A stretch of DNA of 64,000 bases from Arsenicicoccus bolidensis DSM 15745 (GCF_000426385.1 NZ_AUFG01000006.1:62001-126000); one strand, 5' to 3'; counted from the stretch's first letter, positions 48,774 through 57,739 are shown. Notes: generated from the sequence alone by a model not told the origin. Made by a program: numbers and translations.

Positions 48774-48799
48774 CGCCCCACCCGCCCACCGCATCACCA

Positions 48800-48843
48800 A
48801 CGGGTGGAGAGCACCACCGATGACGGTGGCCTTCTCCACCCGT
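48800..48843. terminator. Two-tier hairpin between maf and carboxylase gene
   Basis: Outer arms ACGGGTGGAGA (48800-48810) and its complement (48833-48843), inner stem CCACCG/CGGTGG around ATGA. Lies between convergent genes. Confidence 0.7.
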
Positions 48844-48871
48844 CGTCACCCTCACCTGCCCGGCGCAGCCG

Positions 48872-50422
48872 TCAGACCGGCGAGATCCCCGTGTGCCGCT
48901 CGGTGAAGTGGCGCGACCGACCACCGGCATAGCTCAGACGGTGGATGATGGTGTCCCGCAAGGCTTCCGGCTCGACGATGTCGTCGATCACGAGGTCGGC
49001 GGCGAGGCGCTCGAGGTCGATGTCCTTCTCGTACTCCGCCCGCTTCTCGGCGACGAACGCGTCCCGCTCCGGCCCCTCGGGGATCTCGGCGATCTTGTTG
49101 GCGTACACCGCGTTCACGGCCGCCTCGGGACCCATGACCCCGATGCGCGCCGTGGGCAGCGCGATCGTCGCGTCCGGCGCGAAGCCCGGGCCCCCCATCG
49201 CGTACAGCCCGGCGCCATACGCCTTGCGCACCACGACGCACAGCTGCGGCACGGTCGCCGCCGACACGGCATAGACCATCTTGGCGCCGTGCCGGATGAT
49301 GCCGCCGCGCTCGACCTCGGAGCCGATCATGAAGCCCGGCACGTCGGCGAGGTAGACCAGGGGGATCGAGTAGGCGTCGCACGTCGTGATGAATCGCGTT
49401 GCCTTGTCGGCGGAGTCGCTGAACAGCACGCCACCCTTGACGGCGGAGTTGTTGGCCACGAAGCCCACGGTCTGCCCGGCCATCCGGCCGTAGCCCACGA
49501 TGAGCTCCGCGGCGAAGGTCGGCTTGACCTCGAAGAACTGCTCGTCGTCGACGAGCCGGTCGATGACCTCGTGCATGTCGAACGGCACGGACTCGACCTC
49601 CGGGATGTCCTCCCGGGTCAGGGCCGCGGTCGGCTCTTCCACGGAGAAGTGCGGCGTCGGCTGCCGCCACGACAGCGGCATGTAGGAGAAGTACTCCTTG
49701 GCCAGGTCGATGGCCTCCGCGTCGTCGCCCGCGAGCAGGTCGCCGACCCCCGAGACGGTGCAGTGCATCCGGGCGCCGCCGAGGTCCTCCAGCGAAACCT
49801 TCTCCCCCACGACCATCTCGGCCATGCGGGGCGACCCGAGATACATCGAGGCGTTGCCGTCGACCATGATCACGATGTCGGTGAAGCTGGGGATGTAGGC
49901 CCCGCCGGCCGCGGACGGGCCGAACAGGCAACAGATCTGGGGCACCTTGCCCGACAGCGCGACCTGGTTGTGAAAGATCCGTCCGGCCCCGCGCCGCCCC
50001 GGGAACATCTCGACCTGGTCGGTGATGCGCGCCCCCGCCGAGTCCACGAACCAGAAGACCGGCAGCTCCTCGCGCAGCGCGCTCTCGGTGGCTCGCACGA
50101 TCTTCTCGACGGTCCGCGCGCCCCACGAACCCGCTTTGACGGTGGGGTCGTTCGCGACGACGATCGCCGGTCGCCCGTCCACGAGACCGCGGCCGGTGAC
50201 GACGCCGTCGGCCGGCAGCCCGGTCGCCATCGCGTTGGCGTAGCGCCCGTCCTCGACAAAGCTCCCCTCGTCGAACAGCAACGAGATCCGTTCGCGGACA
50301 TAGAGCTTGCCCTGGGAGGCGAGCTTGGCGGCGGCCTTGTCGGGTGGTGTGGCCGAGGCCTCGAGCGCCGCCTCGAGCCGCTCCCGGACGTCGGCGACCT
50401 TCGGATCCGGTTGGTGGGCCAT
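48872..50422 (-). CDS. Acyl-CoA carboxylase beta subunit, methylcrotonyl-type
   Basis: A 516-aa carboxyltransferase distinct from AccD5. FVDSAGARITDQVEMFPGRR and FGPSAAGGAYIP mark the first half, VYLADVPGFMIGSEVE and RKAYGAGLYAMGG the second. The FPGRRGAGRIF block is typical of beta subunits found beside isovaleryl-CoA-type dehydrogenases. It follows the dehydrogenase gene by 39 bp under LiuR-like control, so 3-methylcrotonyl-CoA is the most likely substrate. No alpha subunit is adjacent; AccA3 may serve. Confidence 0.85.
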   Translation of the reverse strand: MAHQPDPKVADVRERLEAALEASATPPDKAAAKLASQGKLYVRERISLLFDEGSFVEDGRYANAMATGLPADGVVTGRGLVDGRPAIVVANDPTVKAGSWGARTVEKIVRATESALREELPVFWFVDSAGARITDQVEMFPGRRGAGRIFHNQVALSGKVPQICCLFGPSAAGGAYIPSFTDIVIMVDGNASMYLGSPRMAEMVVGEKVSLEDLGGARMHCTVSGVGDLLAGDDAEAIDLAKEYFSYMPLSWRQPTPHFSVEEPTAALTREDIPEVESVPFDMHEVIDRLVDDEQFFEVKPTFAAELIVGYGRMAGQTVGFVANNSAVKGGVLFSDSADKATRFITTCDAYSIPLVYLADVPGFMIGSEVERGGIIRHGAKMVYAVSAATVPQLCVVVRKAYGAGLYAMGGPGFAPDATIALPTARIGVMGPEAAVNAVYANKIAEIPEGPERDAFVAEKRAEYEKDIDLERLAADLVIDDIVEPEALRDTIIHRLSYAGGRSRHFTERHTGISPV

Positions 50423-50461
50423 CAGATTCCCTTCGGGGGTCGTATGTCGGGCGCGCCGGGG

Positions 50462-51655
50462 TCAGGCGGTGGGGAGGCCCAGGCCGCGGCCGATCAGCAT
50501 GCGCTGCACCTCGGAGGTGCCCTCGCCGATCTCGAGGATCTTGGAGTCACGATAGAAGCGCGCGACGGGATACTCCTCCATGAAGCCGTTGCCGCCGAAG
50601 ATCTGGGTCGCCATGCGGGTCGAGGTCACGGCCGCCTCGGAGGTGTAGAGCTTGGCGATCGAGGCGGCCTGCTTGACCTCGGCGAGGCTGCGCCGCCCGG
50701 CGTCCATCTCGTCCTTGAGCCACGCGGCCTTGTAGGTGAGGAGGCGGGCGTTCTCGAGCATCACGGCCAGGTCGGCGATCTGGAAGGACACGCCCTGGTT
50801 GACGGCGATGGGCCGCCCGAAGGCGAGGCGGCTCGTGGAGTAGGCGATGCACTCCTCGAGCATGCGGGCGATGCAGCCGACGGCGAGGGCGGCGATGGCG
50901 ATGCGGCCGTCGTCGAGCGTGGCGAGGAACTGCCCGAAGCCCTTGCCGCGCGCGCCCAGCAGGTTGCTCTCGGGGACGCGGACGTCGCTGAAGGACAGGC
51001 CGTGGGTGTCCGAGATGTTCCACCCGAGCTTGTGATAAGGCGGCGCGACCTCGAATCCCGGTGTGCCGGAGGGGATCATGATGGCGCTGATCTCGGGCTT
51101 GCCGTCCTCGCGGGTGCCGGTGCGCGCGGTGGCGGTGACGACCGAGGTGATCTCGGTGCCCGAGTTGGTGATGAAGGACTTGGCGCCGTTCACGACCCAC
51201 TCGCCGCCCTCGAGGACGGCTCGCGTCTTGGTGCCGCCGGCGTCGGAGCCCGCGTCGGGCTCGGTGAGCCCGAACCCCGCGAGGGTGCGCCCGGCGGCCA
51301 GGTCGGGCAGCCAGCGCTCCTTCTGCTCCTGGCTGCCGAAGGTCAGGATCGGGTTGATGCCGAGGCCGACGCCCGCCTCGAGGGTGATGCCCATGGACTG
51401 GTCGACGCGGCCGAGCTCCTCGATCGCGACGCACAGATAGGTGAACTCGCCGCCCTCGCCGTCCGCCGACTTGTGGCCGCCGAACTCCTCGGGGACGACC
51501 AGGCCAAACAGCCCGAGCTCCCCCATCTTGGGGATCAGGTGGGCCGGGAAGTGGTGCTCGCGGTCCCACTCGGCGACGTGCGGCGCGATCTCGCCCTCGG
51601 CGAAGTCGCGCACGGTGCGGCGGAAGTCCTCGTGGTCCTGGCTGAGCTCGTACAC
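50462..51655 (-). CDS. Acyl-CoA dehydrogenase, isovaleryl-CoA-like
   Basis: A 397-aa FAD dehydrogenase with FGLTEPDAGSDAGG, FITNSG and the C-terminal IGEGTSEVQRMLIGR containing the usual catalytic-base Glu. It would oxidise a branched-chain acyl-CoA from leucine. The GTG at 51655 has a GAAAGG site; the reading frame continues upstream into the intergenic operator region, which is not coding. First gene of the operon with the carboxylase beta subunit. Confidence 0.88.
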   Translation of the reverse strand: MYELSQDHEDFRRTVRDFAEGEIAPHVAEWDREHHFPAHLIPKMGELGLFGLVVPEEFGGHKSADGEGGEFTYLCVAIEELGRVDQSMGITLEAGVGLGINPILTFGSQEQKERWLPDLAAGRTLAGFGLTEPDAGSDAGGTKTRAVLEGGEWVVNGAKSFITNSGTEITSVVTATARTGTREDGKPEISAIMIPSGTPGFEVAPPYHKLGWNISDTHGLSFSDVRVPESNLLGARGKGFGQFLATLDDGRIAIAALAVGCIARMLEECIAYSTSRLAFGRPIAVNQGVSFQIADLAVMLENARLLTYKAAWLKDEMDAGRRSLAEVKQAASIAKLYTSEAAVTSTRMATQIFGGNGFMEEYPVARFYRDSKILEIGEGTSEVQRMLIGRGLGLPTA

Positions 51656-51745
51656 GGGTGGGGCCTTTCGACGACGGTGGCGATCGGGGGATGGGTGGGA
51701 GAGCGGCTGAGGGATGACGGGCGGTGACGGCATACGGACAGATGC

Positions 51746-51781
51746 TTGACGTTGACGTAAACGTAAAGCACGATGGCGCCC
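51746..51781. promoter_or_regulatory. LiuR-like operator and merR promoter
   Basis: TTGACGTTGACGTAAACGTAAA (51746-51767) differs at two positions from a perfect 22-bp palindrome and resembles the LiuR box as I remember it. TTGACG (51746-51751) can act as -35, with 17 bp to CACGAT (51769-51774) and 7 nt to the merR ATG. Confidence 0.75.
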
Positions 51782-52168
51782 ATGACAACCCCCGAGGAGT
51801 GGACGATCGCTCAGGTCGCCGACGACTTCGGCGTGACCCACCGCACGATCCGGCACTACGAGGATTTGGGGCTGCTCGCGCCGGAGCGCCGCGGCACGCA
51901 GCGCGTCTATCGCCGCCGCGACCGCACCCGCCTCTCCCTGATCCTGCGCGGCAAGCGCCTCGGCTTCCCGCTGGAGGAGATCAGGACCATCGTCAACATG
52001 TATGACGAGGCGCAGGGCCCTACCTCACAGCTGCGCTACGTCCTCGAGCAGATCGACGACCGGCGGACCGACCTCGAGCGACGGCTCGCCGACCTGCAGG
52101 AGTCGATGCGCGAGCTGGACGCCTTCGAGCGCCGGTGCCGCGAGGAGCTGGGTCGCCGCGTCACCTGA
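51782..52168 (+). CDS. MerR-family regulator, LiuR-like
   Basis: A 128-aa MerR protein. The winged helix reads TIAQVADDFGVTHRTIRHYEDLGLL, followed by QRVYRRRDRTRL and a C-terminal dimerisation helix (residues about 80-125). LiuR-type MerR proteins repress leucine/branched-chain acyl-CoA degradation genes. It is divergent from such genes and has a LiuR-like operator in its own promoter, so autoregulation is likely. ATG 51782 fits a leaderless start; an in-frame ATG at 51773 overlaps the -10 box. Confidence 0.85.
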   Translation: MTTPEEWTIAQVADDFGVTHRTIRHYEDLGLLAPERRGTQRVYRRRDRTRLSLILRGKRLGFPLEEIRTIVNMYDEAQGPTSQLRYVLEQIDDRRTDLERRLADLQESMRELDAFERRCREELGRRVT

Positions 52169-52260
52169 CACCCGTTCGGCCTATCGACGGTACTTTGAGT
52201 AATGGTTTGACCGTTCCATTCGGTATCCTGCGACAGAACGTGGCCGACCGAAGGACGCGC

Positions 52261-53967
52261 ATGCACCAGCACCTGAGCGCTCGCTCCGCCCTGGGATCCA
52301 CCGTCCTGCTACTCGCGCTGACGGCCGGCAGCACGTCGCCCGCGTTCGCGTCGCCCGCGCCAGTGGCCCCGGCCACGTCTCTCCCGGCGGCTCCCTCGAC
52401 GGCTCCCTCGCCGAACAGCGACGTCGTCGCCCCGGCCCCGACGCCCACCCGTTCCACCACGCCCGCGGTCCCCGCGAGCCAGCCCGCCCCGCGGACGCCG
52501 GCGCCCACCACCCCTGCCGCACCACCGGCGCCCCCCTCGGAGCAGGTCGCCCCGGTCACAGCGCCGTCCGCCACGCCCGTCCCGACCACCGCCGCCCCGA
52601 CCACCCCGGTCGCTGCCGCACCCGCCCTCCCGCCCGCCGACGCCGCCCTGCAGCCGGCCCGGCCCGCGGGGGCCACCCCCGTCACCATCGTCCTGCCGGG
52701 CACCGGCGAGCGCCGGACCGTGCTGGCCCTCCCCTACTCCCTCGACCGGGACCACGACGGCGTCCGCGAGTCCACCGCCCTGGTCATGGAGCCCGACCTG
52801 CAGGTGCCCACGAGCTCCAGCGTCACCCTCGGCGTCGAGCAGGAGTGGTCCAGCGACTCCTCCACCCGCGCCGTGCCCGACCCGGCCGAGTGGGACCGCA
52901 TCCGTGCCCGGGTCGCCGGGATCGCCCGCGCCGTCGCGGACCAGCCGACCCGCGTCGCGCTCGCGCAGCGGGCCGGCCTCGACGCCACCGCCGGCACGCC
53001 CGCCGAGGTGGACCAGCTCGTGCTGCAGGCCGCCCAGCTGGCCGTGTGGCAGCTCTCCTCCGGCGTCACCGTCGCCCCTGAGGTGCCGTATGCCGGGGAC
53101 GCCCGCCACGCCGCCACCCTCGGCGCCCTAACCTCCGGCCTCGTCCAGGACGCGTCGCTGACCCCGTCCGGCGCCGTCGACGTCTATCGCATCCAGGCGC
53201 CCACCGCGAGCGCCGCCCCCGGAGCCGCCCTGCGCATCACCGGCGGTCGCAGCATCGTGGCGGCGGGGGCGACCGCCGCCACCCCCGCCCTCGTCGTGGC
53301 CCGGCCGACCGCCGCCGCCCGGCCCAGGATTGGGCAGGCCGCCCCGGCGCCGGCCGCCAAGGCTCCCGCGCAGCCGAGGTCGGCGTCCAGGCCGGGGACG
53401 GTCACGGGGCCCCTCGCCAAGGCCCCGGTCAAGGCCCCGTCCAAGGACCCGGCCAAGGCTCCCTCAGCGCTCACCCGGATCCCCGCCGCCGACACCAGCT
53501 CCTGCACGGCGCTCGGCCGCACCGATGTCTCCCGCCTCGACGCGGACTACCGCCCAGCGCTCGACCGCGACAACGACGGGATCGCCTGCGAGAGCAGCGG
53601 GGCCGACGGCGCGGTCAACCTCGGCGGCAACCGGGTCGCCACCGCCCCGCAGACCACCAGCCAGGTGACGGTCACGCCTGCAGGCCCGACTACGAGCACG
53701 AGCACGACCACCACCACCGGCACCCAGAGCTGTGACGAGCTGCGCGCCGCCGGACAGTCGAGCATCCCCGCGGGAAGCCCGCTCTACCGCAGCGACCTCG
53801 ACCGCGACGGTGACGGTGTCGCCTGCGAGCCCTACGAGGGACCCCGCGGCTCCGGCGCCCTCGCCCAGACGGGCTTCGAGGCGCCGCAGCTGTCCGCGCT
53901 GGCGTTCGGCACCATCGGGCTGGGGTCGCTGCTGGTGCGCCTCGGCCGTCGCCGCGCGCGCGCCTGA
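52261..53967 (+). CDS. Sortase-anchored Excalibur-domain surface protein
   Basis: A 568-aa secreted protein. A signal peptide (about 1-30) is followed by a long Pro/Ala/Thr-rich stalk, a folded central domain (about 140-310), a Lys/Ala/Pro linker and two Excalibur calcium-binding domains (LDRDNDGIACE, LDRDGDGVACE), each with two Cys. The C-terminus is LAQTG, a hydrophobic stretch and RRRARA, a class E sortase signal. Function unknown; adhesion or wall sensing is possible. ATG 52261 has AAGGA upstream, and TATCCT (52224-52229) is a -10 candidate. Confidence 0.85.
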   Translation: MHQHLSARSALGSTVLLLALTAGSTSPAFASPAPVAPATSLPAAPSTAPSPNSDVVAPAPTPTRSTTPAVPASQPAPRTPAPTTPAAPPAPPSEQVAPVTAPSATPVPTTAAPTTPVAAAPALPPADAALQPARPAGATPVTIVLPGTGERRTVLALPYSLDRDHDGVRESTALVMEPDLQVPTSSSVTLGVEQEWSSDSSTRAVPDPAEWDRIRARVAGIARAVADQPTRVALAQRAGLDATAGTPAEVDQLVLQAAQLAVWQLSSGVTVAPEVPYAGDARHAATLGALTSGLVQDASLTPSGAVDVYRIQAPTASAAPGAALRITGGRSIVAAGATAATPALVVARPTAAARPRIGQAAPAPAAKAPAQPRSASRPGTVTGPLAKAPVKAPSKDPAKAPSALTRIPAADTSSCTALGRTDVSRLDADYRPALDRDNDGIACESSGADGAVNLGGNRVATAPQTTSQVTVTPAGPTTSTSTTTTTGTQSCDELRAAGQSSIPAGSPLYRSDLDRDGDGVACEPYEGPRGSGALAQTGFEAPQLSALAFGTIGLGSLLVRLGRRRARA

Positions 53968-53981
53968 CACCCCGCGAACGG

Positions 53982-54012
53982 GTCTGTCAGACATCACTGG
54001 CACAGTGTGGCC
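53982..54012 (+). promoter_or_regulatory. Tryptophanase promoter with palindrome
   Basis: GTCTGTCAGAC (53982-53992) is an 11-bp palindrome, followed by CACAGT (54001-54006) 6 nt before the ATG. The palindrome sits where a -35 would be and may be a GntR-type operator. No leader peptide of the tnaC kind fits in the 45-bp gap. Confidence 0.45.
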
Positions 54013-55410
54013 ATGGACAACGACGTCTGCCACGAGCCGCAGTTCCGCACCGTCATCGAGCCGTTCCGCATCCACAGCGTGGAGCCGCTCCGCATGACGA
54101 CCGCCGCCCAGCGCCGCACCAAGGCCGCCGAGGCGCACTACAACCTGTTCCAGCTGCACGCCGAGGACGTGCTGATCGACCTGCTCACCGACTCCGGGAC
54201 CGGCGCCATGAGCCGCGACCAGTGGGCCGCCATCCAGCACGGCGACGAGTCCTACGCGGGCTCGCCGTCCTACTACCTGTTCCGTGACGCGGTGAGGCAC
54301 CTCTTCCCCTACGAGCACGTCATCCCCACCCACCAGGGACGTGCCGCGGAGAAGATCCTCTTCGGCGTCCTCGGCGGCCCCGGCAAGGTCGTGCCGAGCA
54401 ACACCCACTTCGACACCACCCGCGCCAACATCGAGTTCACCGGCGCCGAGGCCGTCGACCTGGTCATCCCCGAGGGCCACGACCCCTCGCTGGTCCACCC
54501 GTTCAAGGGCAACCTGGACGTCGACCGGCTCGAGGCCCTGCTCACCGAGCGGGGCGACGACGTGCCGGTCGTCATGCTCACCGTCACCAACAACTCCGGT
54601 GGCGGGCAACCGGTCTCGCTCGACAACATCCGCGCGGTGTCCGAGATCGCGCACCGCCACGGCAAGCCGCTGTTCCTCGACGCCTGCCGGTTCGCCGAGA
54701 ACGCCTGGTTCATCAAGGAGCGCGAGCCCGGCCAGGCCGACCGGGACGTCGTCAGCATCATCCAGGACATGGCGGCCTGCGCCGACGGCATGACCATGTC
54801 CGCCAAGAAGGACCCGATGGGCAACATCGGCGGCTGGCTGGCGCTGCAGGACGACGAGCTCGCCGCCGCCTGCCGCAACCTGCTGATCCTCACCGAGGGC
54901 TTCCCGACCTACGGCGGGCTGGCCGGGCGCGACCTCGAGGCCCTGGCGCAGGGGCTCAAGGAGACCGTGAGCCACGACTACCTGCGCTACCGCATCCGCT
55001 CCACGGCCTACCTCGCCGACGCCCTGGAGCACGCGGGCATCCCGTGCATCAAGCCGGCCGGCGGCCACGCCGTCTACATCGACGCCAAGGCGATGCTCCC
55101 CCACATCGACCCGCTGCACTTCCCCGGGCAGGCGCTGAGCGTGGCGCTCTACGAGACCGGCGGGGTGCGGGCGTGCGAGATCGGGTCGGTCATGTTCGCG
55201 CGCCAGCCCGACGGCTCGGAGAAGCCCGCCGCCATGGAGCTGGTCCGCCTCGCCATCCCCCGCCGCACCTACACCCAGAGCCACATCGACTACGTCATCG
55301 AGGTGTGCGAGCAGGTCAAGGCCCGCGCCGGGGACCTGCCGGGCTACCGCATCGTCGAGGAGCCGCCGGCCCTGCGGCACTTCACCGCGAGGTTCGCGCC
55401 CATGACCTGA
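54013..55410 (+). CDS. tnaA: Tryptophanase (tryptophan indole-lyase)
   Basis: A 465-aa PLP beta-eliminating lyase that cleaves tryptophan to indole, pyruvate and ammonia. THQGRAAEKILF, SGGGQPVSLDN, DACRFAENA and MSAKKDPMGNIGG (PLP Lys) are the family blocks. At two positions that separate it from tyrosine phenol-lyase it has HFDTT and CEIGS, as in tryptophanase, rather than FTTT and ERG. No tryptophan permease gene is adjacent. Leaderless start at ATG 54013. Confidence 0.88.
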   Translation: MDNDVCHEPQFRTVIEPFRIHSVEPLRMTTAAQRRTKAAEAHYNLFQLHAEDVLIDLLTDSGTGAMSRDQWAAIQHGDESYAGSPSYYLFRDAVRHLFPYEHVIPTHQGRAAEKILFGVLGGPGKVVPSNTHFDTTRANIEFTGAEAVDLVIPEGHDPSLVHPFKGNLDVDRLEALLTERGDDVPVVMLTVTNNSGGGQPVSLDNIRAVSEIAHRHGKPLFLDACRFAENAWFIKEREPGQADRDVVSIIQDMAACADGMTMSAKKDPMGNIGGWLALQDDELAAACRNLLILTEGFPTYGGLAGRDLEALAQGLKETVSHDYLRYRIRSTAYLADALEHAGIPCIKPAGGHAVYIDAKAMLPHIDPLHFPGQALSVALYETGGVRACEIGSVMFARQPDGSEKPAAMELVRLAIPRRTYTQSHIDYVIEVCEQVKARAGDLPGYRIVEEPPALRHFTARFAPMT

Positions 55411-55464
55411 TCGTGACCTGGGTCGCGCCCGAATCGTCACCTTTGGGCGGGCACAATGCACCGT

Positions 55465-56550
55465 ATGCCGTCCCCCCGCCGTCACCCCCGCGCCGCCGCC
55501 ACAGGGGCAGACGCTGCCCCCAGGCGCACCCGGTCGGCGGCGTCCACGGTGAGGAAGCCGTCGATGCTGTCGAAGGCGTCGATGCTGTCGAGGGCGTCGG
55601 CGATCTCGGCCCTGTCGGCGGTGACGCTGCTGGCCGCCGGGTGCTCCGACGCCACCCGCACGACCAGCACCACCGTCACGTCAGCGGTGCAGGCCACCGC
55701 CTCGGGAGCCGTCGCACGGGCGACCCCGGGGACCCAGCCAGGCTCGGAGAGCGGGGCTGGCGCTGCCGGCACGGGCGCTGCGGGGGCGGGTGACGGACGA
55801 CTGCTGCTGGTCCTGGACTCCTCCGGGTCCATGGCCGAGCGTGACGCCCGCGGCCGCACCCGCATGCAGGGCGCCCAGGACGCGCTGCGCTCCCTCGTCG
55901 ACGAGCTGCCGGACGGCGCCCAGGTGGGGCTGCGCGTCTACGGCTCGCGGGTCAAGGTCGCCGGCAAGGCGGCGCCCGGGTCGAGGGCGTGCACCGACAG
56001 CCGGCTCGTGACACCGGTCGGCCCGCTGGACCGCCGTGGGTTCAAGACGGCGATCGACGCGTTCGCCCCGCACGGCGACACCCCGATCGGCTACACCCTC
56101 CAGCAGGTCGCCGGCGATCTCGGCACCACCGGTCGGCGCAGCGTCGTGCTGGTCTCGGACGGCGAGGAGTCCTGCTCCGCCGACCCGTGCGCGGTGGCCA
56201 AGACCCTCGCCGGCCAGGGCATCGACCTGCACGTGCACACCGTCGGCCTCGAGGTCTCGGCCCCCGCGCGCAGCCAGCTGCGGTGCGTGGCGGACGCCAC
56301 CGGCGGCACCTACCACGACGCCACGAGCGACGACCTCACCAAGATCGTCTCCGACACCGTGGGCTCGGCCCGGGCCGCGAGCACCGGCTGGTCCGCGCCG
56401 GGCACCGGCTGGTGGAGCCGCAGCGGGCTCGCAGGTCTCGGCGGCGAGACCAACCCCGGCGCCGTCGGCGCCACCATCCTGGTGCTGCTCCTGCTGTGGC
56501 TGCTCACGCGGGGCAGCGGTCGCCAGCGCGGGAGCCAGGGCCGGGGCTGA
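55465..56550 (+). CDS. VWA-domain lipoprotein with C-terminal membrane anchor
   Basis: A 361-aa extracytoplasmic protein. An unusually long basic N-terminus with a SML/SAS repeat leads to a lipobox-like LAAGC at about residues 56-60. The VWA domain (about 112-300) has an intact MIDAS DSSGSM and a later VLVSDGEESC. A C-terminal helix (VGATILVLLLLWLLTR) and basic tail anchor it. CACAAT (55452-55457) is 7 nt before the ATG. Partner proteins and ligand are unknown. Confidence 0.82.
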   Translation: MPSPRRHPRAAATGADAAPRRTRSAASTVRKPSMLSKASMLSRASAISALSAVTLLAAGCSDATRTTSTTVTSAVQATASGAVARATPGTQPGSESGAGAAGTGAAGAGDGRLLLVLDSSGSMAERDARGRTRMQGAQDALRSLVDELPDGAQVGLRVYGSRVKVAGKAAPGSRACTDSRLVTPVGPLDRRGFKTAIDAFAPHGDTPIGYTLQQVAGDLGTTGRRSVVLVSDGEESCSADPCAVAKTLAGQGIDLHVHTVGLEVSAPARSQLRCVADATGGTYHDATSDDLTKIVSDTVGSARAASTGWSAPGTGWWSRSGLAGLGGETNPGAVGATILVLLLLWLLTRGSGRQRGSQGRG

Positions 56551-56651
56551 GCCCCGCTCGACCCCTCCCGCGTCGCGCCCACCCAGTCGGCATACAGGCT
56601 GATCGGCGTGCATCACCACCACGGCGCCCTCGTCGTGGCACCATGCTGGGC

Positions 56652-56762
56652 ATGACCGCACTGCACACCGCTGCCCTGGCCGCCGCGCCGCTCTCGGCCT
56701 CGCGCGACGTCGCCGTCGCCGTCCTCCTGGTCCTGCTGCTGATCTGGCTGCTCGGCAAGTGA
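56652..56762 (+). CDS. Small single-helix membrane protein
   Basis: A 36-aa product whose last 17 residues (VAVAVLLVLLLIWLLGK) form one transmembrane helix closely resembling the C-terminal helix of the preceding VWA protein. CACCAT stands 7 nt before the ATG. An ATG at 56643 would add three residues. The short length leaves real doubt. Confidence 0.45.
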   Translation: MTALHTAALAAAPLSASRDVAVAVLLVLLLIWLLGK

Positions 56763-56776
56763 GCTGACCCCACCTC

Positions 56777-56837
56777 GGACACAGATCGGGGACCCTCGTG
56801 CCGGCATCCCCGGCACTCAGGTCCCCGATCTGTGTCC
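56777..56837. terminator. 18-bp plus 7-bp hairpin between convergent genes
   Basis: Outer perfect arms 56777-56794 and 56820-56837, a 3x3 internal loop, then inner arms GTGCCGG/CCGGCAC. It follows the small membrane gene and precedes the aldo/keto reductase stop. Confidence 0.75.
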
Positions 56838-56875
56838 CTGTCTGTGTCCCTGTCGGTGTGGACGGGGCTCGACCG

Positions 56876-57727
56876 TCAGTCGGTGACGGCGCCCACGGCG
56901 AACTCGTCGGGGTCGGGCCCGGTCCGCATGCCGCGGTCGAGGTCGCCGATGCGCTCCATCTGGTCCTGCGTGAGCTCGATCCCGAGGGAGCCGAAGTTCT
57001 CCTCGATGCGCGACGGCGTCACCGACTTGGGGATGACGACCGACCCGAGCTGCAGGTGCCACCTCAGGATCACCTGGGCGGGCGTCGCCCCGACCTCGTC
57101 GGCGATCGCGCGGATCGTCTCGTCCGCCATGACCTGCTTGCCGGAGGCGAGCGGGCTCCAGTCCTCGGTGACGATCCCCGCCTCGGCGTCGTGGTCGCGC
57201 AGCTCGCGCTGCTGGAGGTAGGGGTGCAGCTCGATCTGGTTGACCGCCGGCGCCACGCCGGTCTCGTCGACGAGACGCTGCAGGTGCGGGACGTGGAAGT
57301 TGCAGACCCCGACGGAGCGCACGCGCCCGGAGTCGCGCAGCTCCAGCAGGGCCTTCCAGGTCTCGACGTAGGCGTCGGCCGACGGCACGGGCCAGTGGAT
57401 GAGGTAGAGGTCCAGGACGTCGAGGCCGAGCTTGTCCATCGAGGTGTCGAACGCCCGCAGCGTCCGGTCGCGGCCGTGCGCGTCGTTCCACAGCTTGGTG
57501 GTGACGAAGACCTCGTCGCGCGCCACGTCGGACTCGGCGAGCGCCTGACCGACGCCTTCCTCGTTGCCATAGGCCGCGGCCGTGTCGAGGTGGCGGTAGC
57601 CGGTGGCCAGGGCGTGCTTGACCGCGTCCACGACCTGGTCCTCGGGCACCTGCCACACCCCGAAGCCGAGCTGCGGGATGGCGTGGCCGTCGTTGAGCAT
57701 GATCTGGGGGGCTGTGCTCTGCGTCAT
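56876..57727 (-). CDS. Aldo/keto reductase (2,5-diketogluconate reductase-like)
   Basis: A 283-aa NADPH-dependent AKR. The catalytic tetrad can be read: Asp in [11 protein letters not shown], Tyr in the same block, Lys in VTTKLW and His in [20 protein letters not shown] binds NADPH. Physiological substrate unknown. ATG 57727 follows TAGGCT by 6 nt. Confidence 0.92.
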   Translation of the reverse strand: MTQSTAPQIMLNDGHAIPQLGFGVWQVPEDQVVDAVKHALATGYRHLDTAAAYGNEEGVGQALAESDVARDEVFVTTKLWNDAHGRDRTLRAFDTSMDKLGLDVLDLYLIHWPVPSADAYVETWKALLELRDSGRVRSVGVCNFHVPHLQRLVDETGVAPAVNQIELHPYLQQRELRDHDAEAGIVTEDWSPLASGKQVMADETIRAIADEVGATPAQVILRWHLQLGSVVIPKSVTPSRIEENFGSLGIELTQDQMERIGDLDRGMRTGPDPDEFAVGAVTD

Positions 57728-57739
57728 ACGGCCAGCCTA
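57728..57739 (-). promoter_or_regulatory. Leaderless promoter of aldo/keto reductase
   Basis: TAGGCT (57734-57739, minus strand), 6-nt spacer, ATG at 57727. Confidence 0.55.

Noticed and set aside
53968-54012. tnaC-type leader peptide before tryptophanase
   Set aside because: The 45-bp gap is too short and no Trp-containing short frame with a ribosome-binding site is present.
54013-55410. Tyrosine phenol-lyase
   Set aside because: HFDTT and CEIGS match tryptophanase at the discriminating positions rather than the FTTT and ERG of tyrosine phenol-lyase.
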